Assembly: GCF_900604535.1 (NCBI RefSeq)
Contig: NZ_UWOT01000008.1
Span: forward strand, 62,001 to 126,000
DNA from: Romboutsia_E sp900604535
Lineage (GTDB): Bacteria; Bacillota; Clostridia; Peptostreptococcales; Peptostreptococcaceae
Length of the DNA stretch: 64,000 bases
Direction: 5' to 3'
The position numbers were made by a program, and so were the translations under genes. Below are positions 16,804 to 25,887 of the stretch, piece by piece; within the stretch, counting starts at the first letter, position 1; every line of letters begins with the position of its first letter. The notes beneath the pieces are model-generated. The model made no database searches. It saw only the letters and a program-made list of their open reading frames with translations, and was not told the origin of the DNA.

Positions 16804-17258
16804 TGACAAATATGCCTGTTTATATGCATTTTTTATATTCATTCTTTGCTACTATAGGCTTTTCCGTATTTTTAGATGCACCTAAATCTACATTGATTCC
16901 ATGTGGATTTACCGGAGGATTGGGGTGGAGTGTATATTATTATTTATATACATTTACATATAATGATCCTTTTTCAAATTTTATAGCTGCTTTTTTAGTT
17001 TCTTTAGTAAGTGAAATACTAGCAAGAAAATTAAAGCAACCAGCTATAGTTTTTGTGATTCCCGGAATTATACCTCTTGTCCCTGGACTTGGTATGTATA
17101 AGACCATGCTTTACTTAGTACAAAGTAATTTCGCCTTAGCAATATCTAAAGGTTCTAGTGTGCTATTCGTTGGTGGTTCAATAACTCTAGGTGTACTTGT
17201 TGTAACATCATTAGTAAAAACAGTTAACATATCTGAATTAAAAAGAGCTGCTAAATAG
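16803..17258 (+). CDS. Threonine/serine exporter ThrE-like, C-terminal half (DUF3815/YjjB)
   Basis: This is a 151-residue membrane protein with about four or five helices and the motif FVIPGIIPLVPGLGMYKTML (near 85-105), which repeats the PLLPG motif of the partner subunit. The correct start is the ATG at 16803, which overlaps the upstream stop and has AGGAGG ten bases before; an upstream TTG in frame (16776) would overlap the partner by 28 bases and lacks a ribosome site. It ends inside a hairpin shared with the convergent MATE gene. Confidence 0.88.
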   Translation: MTNMPVYMHFLYSFFATIGFSVFLDAPKSTLIPCGFTGGLGWSVYYYLYTFTYNDPFSNFIAAFLVSLVSEILARKLKQPAIVFVIPGIIPLVPGLGMYKTMLYLVQSNFALAISKGSSVLFVGGSITLGVLVVTSLVKTVNISELKRAAK

Positions 17259-17268
17259 CAGCTTTATC
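17241..17268. terminator. Bidirectional terminator overlapping both convergent stop codons
   Basis: AGCTGCTA and TAGCAGCT (8 bp, loop of two) contain the final codons of the ThrE subunit and of the MATE gene, whose ends overlap by eight bases. T-rich tracts follow on both strands. Confidence 0.7.
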
Positions 17269-18585
17269 TTTTATATTGCTATTCAATTTTCTTAGGTAAA
17301 TTAATAAAAATATAGTTCTGCCAAAATAATATGTTAAAAACGCAAACCAAAGACCATAATTTTTAAATATAGGAGCTGTTATTTTTAAAGTTATTATAAA
17401 TAATATCATTGATAAAAATGTAGAGTTTCTTATCGCTTTAGTTTCCATAGCTCCAGTGAAAACCCCATAAAATGTAAGGCTCATACATGCTATACATGGA
17501 TAAATGATTATCCAAAAATCATAAATCTTAACATTTGTAACAACTTCTTCTATACTTGTAAATAAAAAAATTACTCTCTCTCTAAAAAATATATAAAGTA
17601 TAGTAAGTAAAACCATAAATATAAAACTCCACTTAAAGGTTATCTTTATTGTATTATTTAATAAATTACTATTTTTATTTCCTACTGCCCTTCCTGCAAA
17701 TACACTAGATGCATTTGCTAATCCTTCAAATAAATATGAAATCACACTTTCTAGTTGTAGAATGATAGTATTTGCTGCAAGTATCTCAGTTCCAAAAGAT
17801 GAGCTACTTGCCATAAACATATTATTCACTATCAAAAGACATATAGTACGTATTATAAAATCTGAATTAGCAAATATCTTATTAAGTATTTCATTCTTAT
17901 CTAATATATTTTTATTTAATACATCTTTACATTTAAATCCACTAGAACTGAACATGAATTTAATACCTAATACTAATGTAAATAATTGAGAAAATAAAGT
18001 AGCTATAGCTACTCCATCTACCTTCATTCCAAAATTCCATACTAATAATACATCCAATACTATATTGACTATATTGCCAACAACCTACATTGTAACAGAC
18101 TCTTTCACTTTTGATTGCCCCATTAACCATCCTAAAATAACATAATTTACAAATACAACAGGAGCTCCATAAATTAATATATTATAGTATATACGTGACT
18201 GCTCCATTACTAATTTTTCTGGTGCTAATATCTTCATTGCCAGTGTCCATATAATATCCTTCATTAATATAAATCCTAATCCTACTATAATAGCTATAAT
18301 TAAGGGATGTATAAAAGCTTCTATTTTCTTTTTATTATTATCATCCCCTATGGCCTGAGCGCTATAACTAGTAGTACTTACCCTCAAAAATCCAAATAAC
18401 CAATATAATGTATTAAATATAGTAACTCCTATGGATACTCCCCCTATAAATATAGGACTTTCCATTCTTCCAACTACTGCAGTATCAACTATACCTAATA
18501 AAGGTTGAGTAAGTGTTGATAACATAAATGGTATTGCAATCTTTAGATATTCACTTTGATTTAATTTATCACATTCTATATCCAT
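17251..18585 (-). pseudogene. MATE family efflux transporter with an in-frame amber stop
   Basis: Two frames in register (18085-18585 and 17251-18084) are divided only by a TAG at 18085-18087. The first gives MATE helices 1-4 (PFMLSTLTQPLLGIVDTAVV and YVILGWLMGQSKVKESVTM). The frame continues without a break as VVGNIVNIVLDVLLVWNFG and the remaining helices. In this family the position is usually a glutamine (MQVVGNIVNIVLD), so CAG to TAG, one transition, explains it. The reconstructed length of 444 residues is normal for a NorM/DinF-like Na+- or H+-driven multidrug pump. The short N-terminal product alone should not function. Confidence 0.87.
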
Positions 18586-18701
18586 AAAATCACCTTATTT
18601 TTCTATTATCATTAAGTTCTCATATTGTTTTATATTACAATCAATTAAGTTTCATGATACTTTAATCATATAAATAAATTTATTTAATAATACTTTTGCT
18701 C

Positions 18702-20054
18702 TTACTTAATATATAAAAGCCCCCCACTGTTAGAAGGAATATCTATAATTAATTTCTTTCTTTTTGTATCTATCTTTAATAAATTATTATTTTTAGTAGT
18801 ATCTAAAATGTCAACAGCATTACTTACTTCAAATGGCATATCTATTTCCATAGTTATAGATTTGTAATTATTATTAACTATTGTTACAACTGCATGATTT
18901 TCTAATATTCTAGCAAATGCAAATTGACGATTTGTTAATTTAAGTTCTTTATAATCACCATAAGTTAATTCTAAATAATTTGCTTTAAGTTCTCCTAGTT
19001 TACATAAAAGATTAGTTATTTTATTTTTATAATAATAATCTTTATAATTGTTTAAGTCTAAACATGGCCTAAGATTCCAATCATCACCTTGATTCTTATT
19101 CCCTTCTATACAGAATTCTGAACCATAATATATAGAAGGAATGCCAGGTATGGTGTATTGAAGTAATAAAGTGTTATATATATGTTCTTTATTTTTCAAA
19201 ATACTATATATACGTGATACATCATGATTGTCTACAAATGTATAAAGCCTTAATTTCCCTGTCATTTCTATCATACGTTTAATATTATGTGCTAACTCAA
19301 AATAATTGTGATCATTATGACTTGAGTAAATAGATTTATACATTGAATAATTCGTCACAGAATGTAACATCTCACTATTTGCCCAACGACTATAATCACC
19401 ATGTATTACCTCACCCATTAACCAAAAATCATTTTTTAAGTTTTCAGTAAATATTCTAAGTCTTTTCATAAAATTAAAATCTAAAACTTCTGCAACATCT
19501 AGTCGTATTCCATCAATATCAAATTCATCTATCCAAAACTTAACTGTATCTAGATGGTATTTCACTACTTCTTCATTGTTATTATTTAATTTGACAAGAA
19601 GATTATATCCTCCCCAATTTTCATAACATAATCTATCATTATACTCATTATTTCCCAAGAAATTTACATTACAAAACCAGTTTCTATATTTACTATTTTC
19701 ACGATTTTTCTTTAAATCCTCAAAAGCAAAAAAATTTCTACCTACATGATTAAATACTCCATCTACAATTACTTTTAGCCCTATTTTATGGCAATTACTT
19801 ATAAAATTTCTAAAGTCTTTATTATTTCCAAGTCTTTTATCCACTTTTCTATAATTTATAGTATCATATCCGTGTGAACCAGATTCAAATAAGGGACCTA
19901 TATAAATACATGTACATCCTATTTTTTTAGCATGCTCTGCCCATTTATTAAGTTTTTCAAAATGATTTTCTGCCACTCCACTATTTTCATGTCTACAACC
20001 ACAAAGTCCAAGAGGGTATATATGATATATTACAGCCTTATCATACCATGCCAT
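18702..20054 (-). CDS. Intracellular alpha-amylase family enzyme (GH13)
   Basis: The 450 residues have no signal peptide and a (beta/alpha)8 GH13 core. The four conserved regions are visible: DGVFNHVGR (region I), DGIRLDVAE with the nucleophile Asp (region II), GEVIHGD with the acid/base Glu (region III) and FVDNHDVSR with the transition-state Asp (region IV). The overall pattern is closest to neopullulanase/cyclomaltodextrinase-like enzymes acting on short maltooligosaccharides, but the substrate is inferred. The ATG at 20054 has GGAGAG at good spacing; an upstream in-frame ATG (20093) does not. Confidence 0.9.
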   Translation of the reverse strand: MAWYDKAVIYHIYPLGLCGCRHENSGVAENHFEKLNKWAEHAKKIGCTCIYIGPLFESGSHGYDTINYRKVDKRLGNNKDFRNFISNCHKIGLKVIVDGVFNHVGRNFFAFEDLKKNRENSKYRNWFCNVNFLGNNEYNDRLCYENWGGYNLLVKLNNNNEEVVKYHLDTVKFWIDEFDIDGIRLDVAEVLDFNFMKRLRIFTENLKNDFWLMGEVIHGDYSRWANSEMLHSVTNYSMYKSIYSSHNDHNYFELAHNIKRMIEMTGKLRLYTFVDNHDVSRIYSILKNKEHIYNTLLLQYTIPGIPSIYYGSEFCIEGNKNQGDDWNLRPCLDLNNYKDYYYKNKITNLLCKLGELKANYLELTYGDYKELKLTNRQFAFARILENHAVVTIVNNNYKSITMEIDMPFEVSNAVDILDTTKNNNLLKIDTKRKKLIIDIPSNSGGLLYIK

Positions 20055-20128
20055 AACAATCTCTCCTTTCATAGTTAAATACCTTATATTCATTATATTA
20101 GTTTTTTTAATTTGTTATTCAGTTGTAT

Positions 20129-20168
20129 ATAATAAAAGGACTAGCTACGCTTAGCTAGTCCTTTTATT
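20129..20168 (-). terminator. Terminator after the histidine kinase remnant
   Basis: AAAAGGACTAGCTA pairs with TAGCTAGTCCTTTT with a short loop and flanking T/A runs. Confidence 0.85.
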
Positions 20169-20188
20169 TGTTGCTCATTTTTTATCTT

Positions 20189-20887
20189 TTAAATTTGGAT
20201 TAACTGGTAATATAATTCAAAATTGCTACCTTCTCCAAGCTTACTCTCCACATAAATTTCGCCTTTATGTAACTTTACAATTTGATTAGTTATTGCAAGC
20301 CCAAGTCCACTTCCTAATTTTGCTTTATTACTCATTTCTGTTACTTGACTAAATCTCTCAAAAATAGTTTTATGATATTTCTCATCTATTCCAACGCCTG
20401 TATCTTTAACACTTATCATAACCCTATCATTTAAATCTTTTACACTTACAGTTATATTACCACCCTTTGGTGTAAATTTAGCTGCATTACCAACTAAATT
20501 TACTATACATCTTTCAATTTCATAAGAATCACAGAATATAGTTTTCTCCTCAACATCTGGGTCTATTATAATATCAATACCTTTTGATTGTACATAATCA
20601 ACTAGTGCCAATGAAGTTTCTTCAACTAAGTATACTATACCTACTTCTTTTAAATTTATAACATACATATCATTTTGTAGTTTAGTATTATCAACTATGT
20701 TGTTAACTAAATTTAATAATCTATCACAATTTTTTTGTGATATATCTATATAATAGCTCAATTTACTGTGTTCAAGATTTGAACCTTTTTTCATTAAACC
20801 TAAGATTAGTTGATTTGTGCTATTTATAACATTCAAAGGTTTTCTTAACTCATGAGATAAATTAATTAAATAACTATTTTTACTCTC
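20189..20887 (-). pseudogene. Histidine kinase remnant lacking its sensor region
   Basis: The open frame begins just after a TAA at 20888 with ESKNSYLINLSHELRKPLNV, the H-box of a sensor kinase (phosphoacceptor His codon at 20852-20854). It continues through the dimerisation helices to a full ATPase domain: N box NLVGNAAKFTP, G1 DTGVGI, F box FERFSQV, G2 GSGLGLAI. Nothing upstream encodes a sensor or membrane part, and no ribosome site precedes the frame. The only bacterial start (TTG at 20836) would cut off the His. I read it as a 5'-deleted kinase; no response regulator is adjacent. Confidence 0.75.
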
Positions 20888-20896
20888 TTATAATTA

Positions 20897-20970
20897 TTAA
20901 TATATTTAAAAATTTATTTAATGTAACTTCCTTAATATACTTTTATTTAATATATTTAAATTTATGTAAC
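20897..20970. repeat. Imperfect direct repeat at the truncation point of the kinase
   Basis: TTAATATATTTAAA followed shortly by GTAAC occurs at 20897-20927 and again at 20947-20970, in the short gap between the ABC ATPase gene and the kinase remnant. Such a repeat could mark a deletion, but AT-rich sequence makes chance likely. Confidence 0.35.
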
Positions 20971-20976
20971 TAGTTT

Positions 20977-21738
20977 TTACAACTTATATATTATATTTAC
21001 TAGATCAAGTCCATCATCGTAATTTACTACTGCATCAACTTCATATACATCTTTAATAAGTTCTTTTGTTAAAATTTCTTTTGGATTTCCATATGCAACT
21101 ATGTATCCGTCTTTTAAAACATATATTTTATCACAATACATTGATGCCATATTTAAATCATGAATGGCAGCAATTACTTCTATATCTAAATTCTTAACTG
21201 TATTCATTAACTGTAATTGATATTTTATATCTAAGTGATTAGTCGGTTCATCAAGTATTAAACAATCTGTTTTTTGAGCAAGAGCTCTTGCTAATATAAT
21301 TCTTTGCTGCTCTCCACCAGAAAGTGTATTAAAGTTTCTATCTTTACAATTAAGCATGTCAACTTTCTTTAAAGATTCCTCCATTATTTCATAATCATTT
21401 AAAGAATCTCTTTCCATTAATTTTTTATGAGGAGATCTTCCCATTAAAACTATTTCACTTACACTAAAATCGAAATCATAATAGTTATGCTGTGAAACCA
21501 CTGCCATCTTTCTTGCACTTTCTTTAGTAGTAAGATCATTTAAATTTATATCGTCTAATCTAATAATTCCACTTGTTGGCTTTAATATTCTATAAATACA
21601 TTTTAATAATGTTGATTTACCACTTCCATTAGGTCCGATTATACCTATAAATTCTTTATTTTTTACATCTATATTAATTCCATTTAATACATCCTTTTTC
21701 CCTATTTTAAATTTAATATCTTCTACATTTATTTTCAT
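20977..21738 (-). CDS. Iron-complex/cobalamin-type ABC transporter ATP-binding protein
   Basis: The 253-residue ATPase (FecE/BtuD type) has Walker A GPNGSGKST (near 35), signature LSGGEQQRIILARAL (near 135) and Walker B CLILDEPTNHLD (near 155), plus a conserved switch His in AAIHDLN. Its ATG overlaps the permease stop by TAATG, so subunits are translated together. It powers import of a chelate bound by the lipoprotein encoded two genes upstream. The exact ligand (siderophore, haem or B12) is not visible. Confidence 0.92.
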   Translation of the reverse strand: MKINVEDIKFKIGKKDVLNGINIDVKNKEFIGIIGPNGSGKSTLLKCIYRILKPTSGIIRLDDINLNDLTTKESARKMAVVSQHNYYDFDFSVSEIVLMGRSPHKKLMERDSLNDYEIMEESLKKVDMLNCKDRNFNTLSGGEQQRIILARALAQKTDCLILDEPTNHLDIKYQLQLMNTVKNLDIEVIAAIHDLNMASMYCDKIYVLKDGYIVAYGNPKEILTKELIKDVYEVDAVVNYDDGLDLVNIIYKL

Positions 21739-22829
21739 TAGCTTTTACCTCCAAAGCCGTAAGTATTTCTAATAATTAACAAAATAAAACATGGTGCACC
21801 TATCATTGAAATGAGTATTCCTATCGGTATCTCTGTTCCCTTTATAATTACTCTAGATAGTATATCTGCCCATATTAAGAATATTGCACCTAGCAGCGCT
21901 GCTATTGGAATTATTTTCTTATGATCTGGTCCTAGAATTATTCTAACAATATGAGGTATTACTAGCCCTACAAATCCAATCATTCCAGATGCGTAAACTA
22001 AAATTCCGATCATCAAAGATGCTATTATTAAATAAGCATGTCTATATTTATGAAGATCTGTTCCTAATGTTATAGATACTTCATCTCCTAATAACATTAA
22101 ATTTAATATCTTATGTTGAGTTAAAAAGAATATAGTCCCTATTAAAACAAATGGCATTATAAACATTATTTGCTCCCATTTTGCACCAGCTACACTTCCC
22201 ATTAACCAAAATGTTATAGTCTGCATTCCTTGAGCATCATTAGCAAAATAAACTATAAAGCTAGAGAATGCACTACAAACCGAACTAAGCGCCATACCTC
22301 CTAAAAGAAGTTTTATAGAATTTGCTCTTTGACCAATATTAGCTATTAATAATACAAGCATTGATGTTACAAGTGCTCCAATAAATCCACATATACCTAT
22401 TGCATTACTTCCAAATATGGCTCCTACTCCAAGCATAACCGATATTGTCGCACCTAGTGATGCTCCTGATGATATCCCTAGTATATATGGGTCTGCGAGC
22501 GGATTCTTCACAATTGCCTGCATTACAATTCCTACAACTGATAATCCTATACCAACTAACATAGCTAATATAATTCTAGGTAACCTTATTAACCAAACTA
22601 CATCATGTACTGCTCCATTAGATAATATTTCTTCATTTCCTATTCCAAATATTTTATAAAAAATAATACTATAAACTTCCTTTATACTTATATCAACAGA
22701 ACCTAAATTCACTGCAAATCCTATAGATAAAGCTAATATTAATAATAATATTAGCGAAACACCTACATACATAGGTGCTCCTTCATTTATATTTATTCTA
22801 CTTTTACTTATTATAGCTTTCTTATCCAT
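21738..22829 (-). CDS. Iron-complex/cobalamin-type ABC transporter permease (FecCD family)
   Basis: The 363-residue membrane protein has about ten helices and the FecCD/BtuC pattern: RLPRIILAMLVGIGLSVVGI near 90, the characteristic NPLADPYILGISSGASLGA near 122, and GLVIPHIVRIILGPDHKKII (near 300), which is the ATPase-coupling region. It lies between the binding protein and the ATPase in one operon, eleven bases after the binding protein stop. Confidence 0.94.
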   Translation of the reverse strand: MDKKAIISKSRININEGAPMYVGVSLILLLILALSIGFAVNLGSVDISIKEVYSIIFYKIFGIGNEEILSNGAVHDVVWLIRLPRIILAMLVGIGLSVVGIVMQAIVKNPLADPYILGISSGASLGATISVMLGVGAIFGSNAIGICGFIGALVTSMLVLLIANIGQRANSIKLLLGGMALSSVCSAFSSFIVYFANDAQGMQTITFWLMGSVAGAKWEQIMFIMPFVLIGTIFFLTQHKILNLMLLGDEVSITLGTDLHKYRHAYLIIASLMIGILVYASGMIGFVGLVIPHIVRIILGPDHKKIIPIAALLGAIFLIWADILSRVIIKGTEIPIGILISMIGAPCFILLIIRNTYGFGGKS

Positions 22830-22838
22830 ATAATTAGC

Positions 22839-23858
22839 CTACTCATTTAAATCTGGATATAATCCATTTGCAAATGTATTTATTCCATCTATTGTTCTTA
22901 TTCCACTACAGTACATTTCTCCTAATGCAATAGCATTTATTCTATTATTTTTTACAGCATCTAAACTTGCAAGTGACTTATTATTTAAAATATTTTCTAC
23001 AGCTTCTTTAGGTACATTCTCGTCATTTCTATCCATATATACTACAAATATTGAATCTGGATTTAATTTTATTAAATCTTCTTCACTTATATTTCCACCA
23101 TTAGGATTTAATAACTCACCTCCAAGAATTGAAACCATATCTCCACCTAATGTACTTGCTCCATAAGTATATATCTGTCCATCCATATATTCTATTATTA
23201 AAGTAGTTTGCTTTTCATTATTTTTTACTGAATCAGCTACAGATTTTACTTTTAAATCAATTTCATTTACTAAATCCTTAGCTCTATCTTCAACATTAAA
23301 TATCTTACCTAAATTTAATATATCAATCTTTTCATTTTCCACTTTTCTACTTGCTACTGCTCCACTATTTAATGACATATATGTATTTGTACCATTTTTA
23401 TGCCAATAGTCCACATCACCTAAATTCTTCTCATCAAATAATGAGTACCAAGATAATATAAAGTCTGGTTGTTCCATTATAATAGTTTCCTTAGATGGTG
23501 CAAATTCTTTTAAATAATTTACTTTATTAAAAGCTTCTTTATATTCACTCTTAACTTCATGGTCTAATCCAGAAGCCATTACTATCTTATCTTCTAAACC
23601 TAATGCTAGTAATGTTTCTATTGAATTTTGATATACTGCTACAACCTTTTCAGGTGACTTTTCAAAAGTTATTTCTACAGGTTTTTTTTCATAATTATAT
23701 GTAGTTATTGTAACAGGATAATGTGAACTCTCATTCACTATATTTTCTGTTAATTCTTTATCTTCTACTTCATTTGTATTATTTGTGCTACATGCTGTAA
23801 GGCTTAATATAATTAAACCACTTAAAAGTAATGTAATTTTTTTCTTAATCATCTTCAT
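22839..23858 (-). CDS. Iron-complex/cobalamin-type ABC substrate-binding lipoprotein
   Basis: The 339 residues start with a lipoprotein signal (LIILSLTACSTNN; lipid-modified Cys near 23) and form a class III binding protein. SPEKVVAVYQNSIETLLALG (near 70), the PDFILSWY motif, and a long backbone helix near 195-215 are seen. A permease and ATPase follow in the same operon. The start has GAGAGGA. No cobalamin riboswitch or Fur box was recognised in the leader; instead three direct repeats lie upstream (23929-23957). Confidence 0.92.
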   Translation of the reverse strand: MKMIKKKITLLLSGLIILSLTACSTNNTNEVEDKELTENIVNESSHYPVTITTYNYEKKPVEITFEKSPEKVVAVYQNSIETLLALGLEDKIVMASGLDHEVKSEYKEAFNKVNYLKEFAPSKETIIMEQPDFILSWYSLFDEKNLGDVDYWHKNGTNTYMSLNSGAVASRKVENEKIDILNLGKIFNVEDRAKDLVNEIDLKVKSVADSVKNNEKQTTLIIEYMDGQIYTYGASTLGGDMVSILGGELLNPNGGNISEEDLIKLNPDSIFVVYMDRNDENVPKEAVENILNNKSLASLDAVKNNRINAIALGEMYCSGIRTIDGINTFANGLYPDLNE

Positions 23859-23928
23859 TTTCTAAATCCTCTCATATATATTTACAATAAATACCTTACA
23901 ATATTATACATATAAACTTAATCCTATT

Positions 23929-23957
23929 TGTGTCATTTTTGTGTCATTTCTGTGTCA
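23929..23957 (-). promoter_or_regulatory. Three direct repeats at 11-bp spacing upstream of the ABC operon
   Basis: TGACACA occurs at 23951-23957, 23940-23946 and 23929-23935 on the minus strand, each 11 bases apart, so all copies face the same side of the helix. A TATAAT-like -10 follows at about 23904 but no good -35 is seen. This is the layout of an activator site, for example for a response regulator or AraC-type protein. The binding protein is unknown. Confidence 0.5.
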
Positions 23958-23983
23958 CTTTACACAAAAAAGTAAAAATAATA

Positions 23984-24017
23984 AAAAAATAGATGGACTA
24001 GAATGTCCATCTATTTT
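23984..24017 (-). terminator. Terminator after the YfcC gene
   Basis: AAAATAGATGGAC pairs with GTCCATCTATTTT (13 bp, loop of 6), with a T run on the minus strand. The AGATGGAC/GTCCATCT core recurs in the terminator at 29566-29600. Confidence 0.88.
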
Positions 24018-25446
24018 ATGCCCATTGCATTAGTGATCCGATTGTTATAAAACCAAGTGATAATATAAATAATATCCCTTGAAGTGGTAAAACCCACTTT
24101 AACCATTTTCCATAAGGCACACCTGCAAGACCCAAGCAAGCTATTAATATTCCTGATGTTGGGAATAGTGTATTAGAAAATCCATCTCCCAATTGATATA
24201 TCAATACTGTTAATTGACGAGATATTCCAACTAAATCTCCAAGTGGTGCAAGAATTGGCATTGTAAGTGCTGCTTGTCCTGAACCCGAACTAACAAAGAA
24301 GTTTATAAACATTTGTATAGGATACATTATATAAGCTGCTATCATTGGTGGTAAGTTACCAATTAATTGAGATAAATTATATAAAATTGTATCTATTATA
24401 TTAGCATTCTCTGCAATTATTACTATAGCTCTAGCAAATACTAACATAACAGCTGCTCCTATCATTCCCTTTGCACCTTCTATAAATGCATCTGCCATTT
24501 CATCAGTTCCAAGTTTTCCAATAAAACCACTCATAAGTCCAGTTGCTAAAAATACTGCAGCTATTTGAGGAATCCAAAATCCCTGAGTTAATACTCCCCA
24601 TACAATTATTCCTATACATAATGCCAATAAAAGTAATATTATTTTATGTGACATTCTAAAATCTTCATTTTCACTTCCACAGTTACCTAAGTTTGCACGC
24701 TTAATTTGATCACTTTCATAAACTAAACTAAGTTTTGGATTCTTTTTAATTTTTGATGCATACATCATTAAAAATACAGTTCCTATACAAGTAGTTATAA
24801 ACCAAATAATTGTACGATATTCTATTCCTGAGAACATCGGTATTTCTGCTATTGATTGTGCAATACCTACTGTAAATGGATTAAGCATAGCTGATGAAAA
24901 TCCTAATTCACAAGCCAAATATGTAATTCCAACTGCAACTATACTATCATATCCTAAAGATAGCGCTAAAGGTACAATTATTGCTACAAAAGGAACTGCC
25001 TCTTCACTCATTCCAAATACAGCACCACCTAATGAGAATAAAAATGTAAGCATTGGAATTACTAAAATTTCTTTTCCTTTAAATATATTAGTAACTCTCA
25101 CTATTCCAAAATCTATTGCTTTAGTTCTAGTAATTAAATTAAATGCTCCCCCAACTACAAATAAAAATGCTATTATTTCTGCACCACCAATAATACCTTC
25201 TACTGGTGCTTGTAAAACTTCAAATACTCCTTGTGGCTGACTTTCAATATATTTAAATGAGCCATCTACAATTATTGTTTTTTCACTTCCATTTACCACC
25301 TTTACTACTTTTTCATAAGCCCCTCCTGGTACAATATAAGTTGCAATTGATACAAGTATAATTATTGAAGTAATGATTACTAAAGTATGAGGTACCTTTA
25401 ATTCTCTTTTATTTTCTCTTTCTGTTCTTGCTTGTGCTAAATTCAA
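24016..25446 (-). CDS. YfcC family permease under lysine riboswitch control
   Basis: This is a membrane protein of about 476 residues and about twelve helices in the YfcC/DcuC-related group (COG1288). Typical strings are GGAFNLITRTKAIDFGI near 100, GMSEEAVPFVAIIVPLALSLG near 145 and SSGSGQAALTMPILAPLGDL near 393. Homologues are annotated loosely as C4-dicarboxylate or basic amino acid carriers. The lysine riboswitch upstream strongly suggests that this one imports lysine. I prefer the TTG at 25446, which has GGGAG at correct spacing, to the GTG at 25455 that abuts the ribosome site. Confidence 0.85.
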   Translation of the reverse strand: MNLAQARTERENKRELKVPHTLVIITSIIILVSIATYIVPGGAYEKVVKVVNGSEKTIIVDGSFKYIESQPQGVFEVLQAPVEGIIGGAEIIAFLFVVGGAFNLITRTKAIDFGIVRVTNIFKGKEILVIPMLTFLFSLGGAVFGMSEEAVPFVAIIVPLALSLGYDSIVAVGITYLACELGFSSAMLNPFTVGIAQSIAEIPMFSGIEYRTIIWFITTCIGTVFLMMYASKIKKNPKLSLVYESDQIKRANLGNCGSENEDFRMSHKIILLLLALCIGIIVWGVLTQGFWIPQIAAVFLATGLMSGFIGKLGTDEMADAFIEGAKGMIGAAVMLVFARAIVIIAENANIIDTILYNLSQLIGNLPPMIAAYIMYPIQMFINFFVSSGSGQAALTMPILAPLGDLVGISRQLTVLIYQLGDGFSNTLFPTSGILIACLGLAGVPYGKWLKWVLPLQGILFILSLGFITIGSLMQWA

Positions 25447-25489
25447 TACTTTCACTCCCTTTTATTTTTATAATTTTCTTAAATACAAA

Positions 25490-25518
25490 AAAGTCTTGAG
25501 CGAAATCACTCAAGACTA
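25490..25518 (-). terminator. Expression-platform terminator of the lysine riboswitch
   Basis: AGTCTTGAG pairs with CTCAAGACT (25492-25500 with 25509-25517), followed by six T on the minus strand. It lies between the aptamer and the YfcC start, as in lysine-dependent attenuators. Confidence 0.88.
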
Positions 25519-25577
25519 TATTCTTTCATTCAAATAATTTACAAATTGAAATACCAATTTATTAAAATATATCTGTC

Positions 25578-25745
25578 ATGATAGCTCATCATAAAATTTA
25601 TGACAGTATTATGCATATTCTACATAATCCCAACTATATAACCTTAAAGCCTCAGTTATATGTTTCGGCGATATTTCCTTTCAATTTACTTCACTGTGCT
25701 TAACTCTGTAAATTTACTCTTAAAGATCGCAACCTCTATCTTTTT
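25578..25745 (-). promoter_or_regulatory. Lysine riboswitch (L box) aptamer
   Basis: On the minus strand the leader reads GATAGAGGTTGCGATCTTTA, then AGAGTA, later TGAAAGG, ATCGCCGAA and CTGAGGC, and closes with GAGCTATC. These are the conserved blocks of the lysine aptamer in the right order, with a GATAG/CTATC closing helix (25736-25740 with 25580-25584). An intrinsic terminator follows. Binding of lysine should stop expression of the permease gene. About 140 bases further upstream hold only AT-rich promoter-like sequence. Confidence 0.95.
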
Positions 25746-25887
25746 TATTTAATTTTTAATTTATATATAATATAACCTATATTATTTCTATTGTAAAGTG
25801 AACATTAACTTTATTTTCAGATTTTTCTAATTTTATATCATTTTAACATAAAAGACTGAACTACTTTAGTTCAGCCTTAATATATTT

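Noticed and set aside
4822..18087. Pyrrolysine or stop-codon reassignment to explain the in-frame TAG codons
   Set aside because: One of the three interrupting stops is TAA, and TAG ends other genes normally (for example at 1747). No pylTSBCD genes or inserted-residue signal were seen. Point mutation is simpler.
22839..23985. Cobalamin riboswitch before the BtuF/FecB-like gene
   Set aside because: The leader is short and lacks the B12-box; only direct repeats were found.
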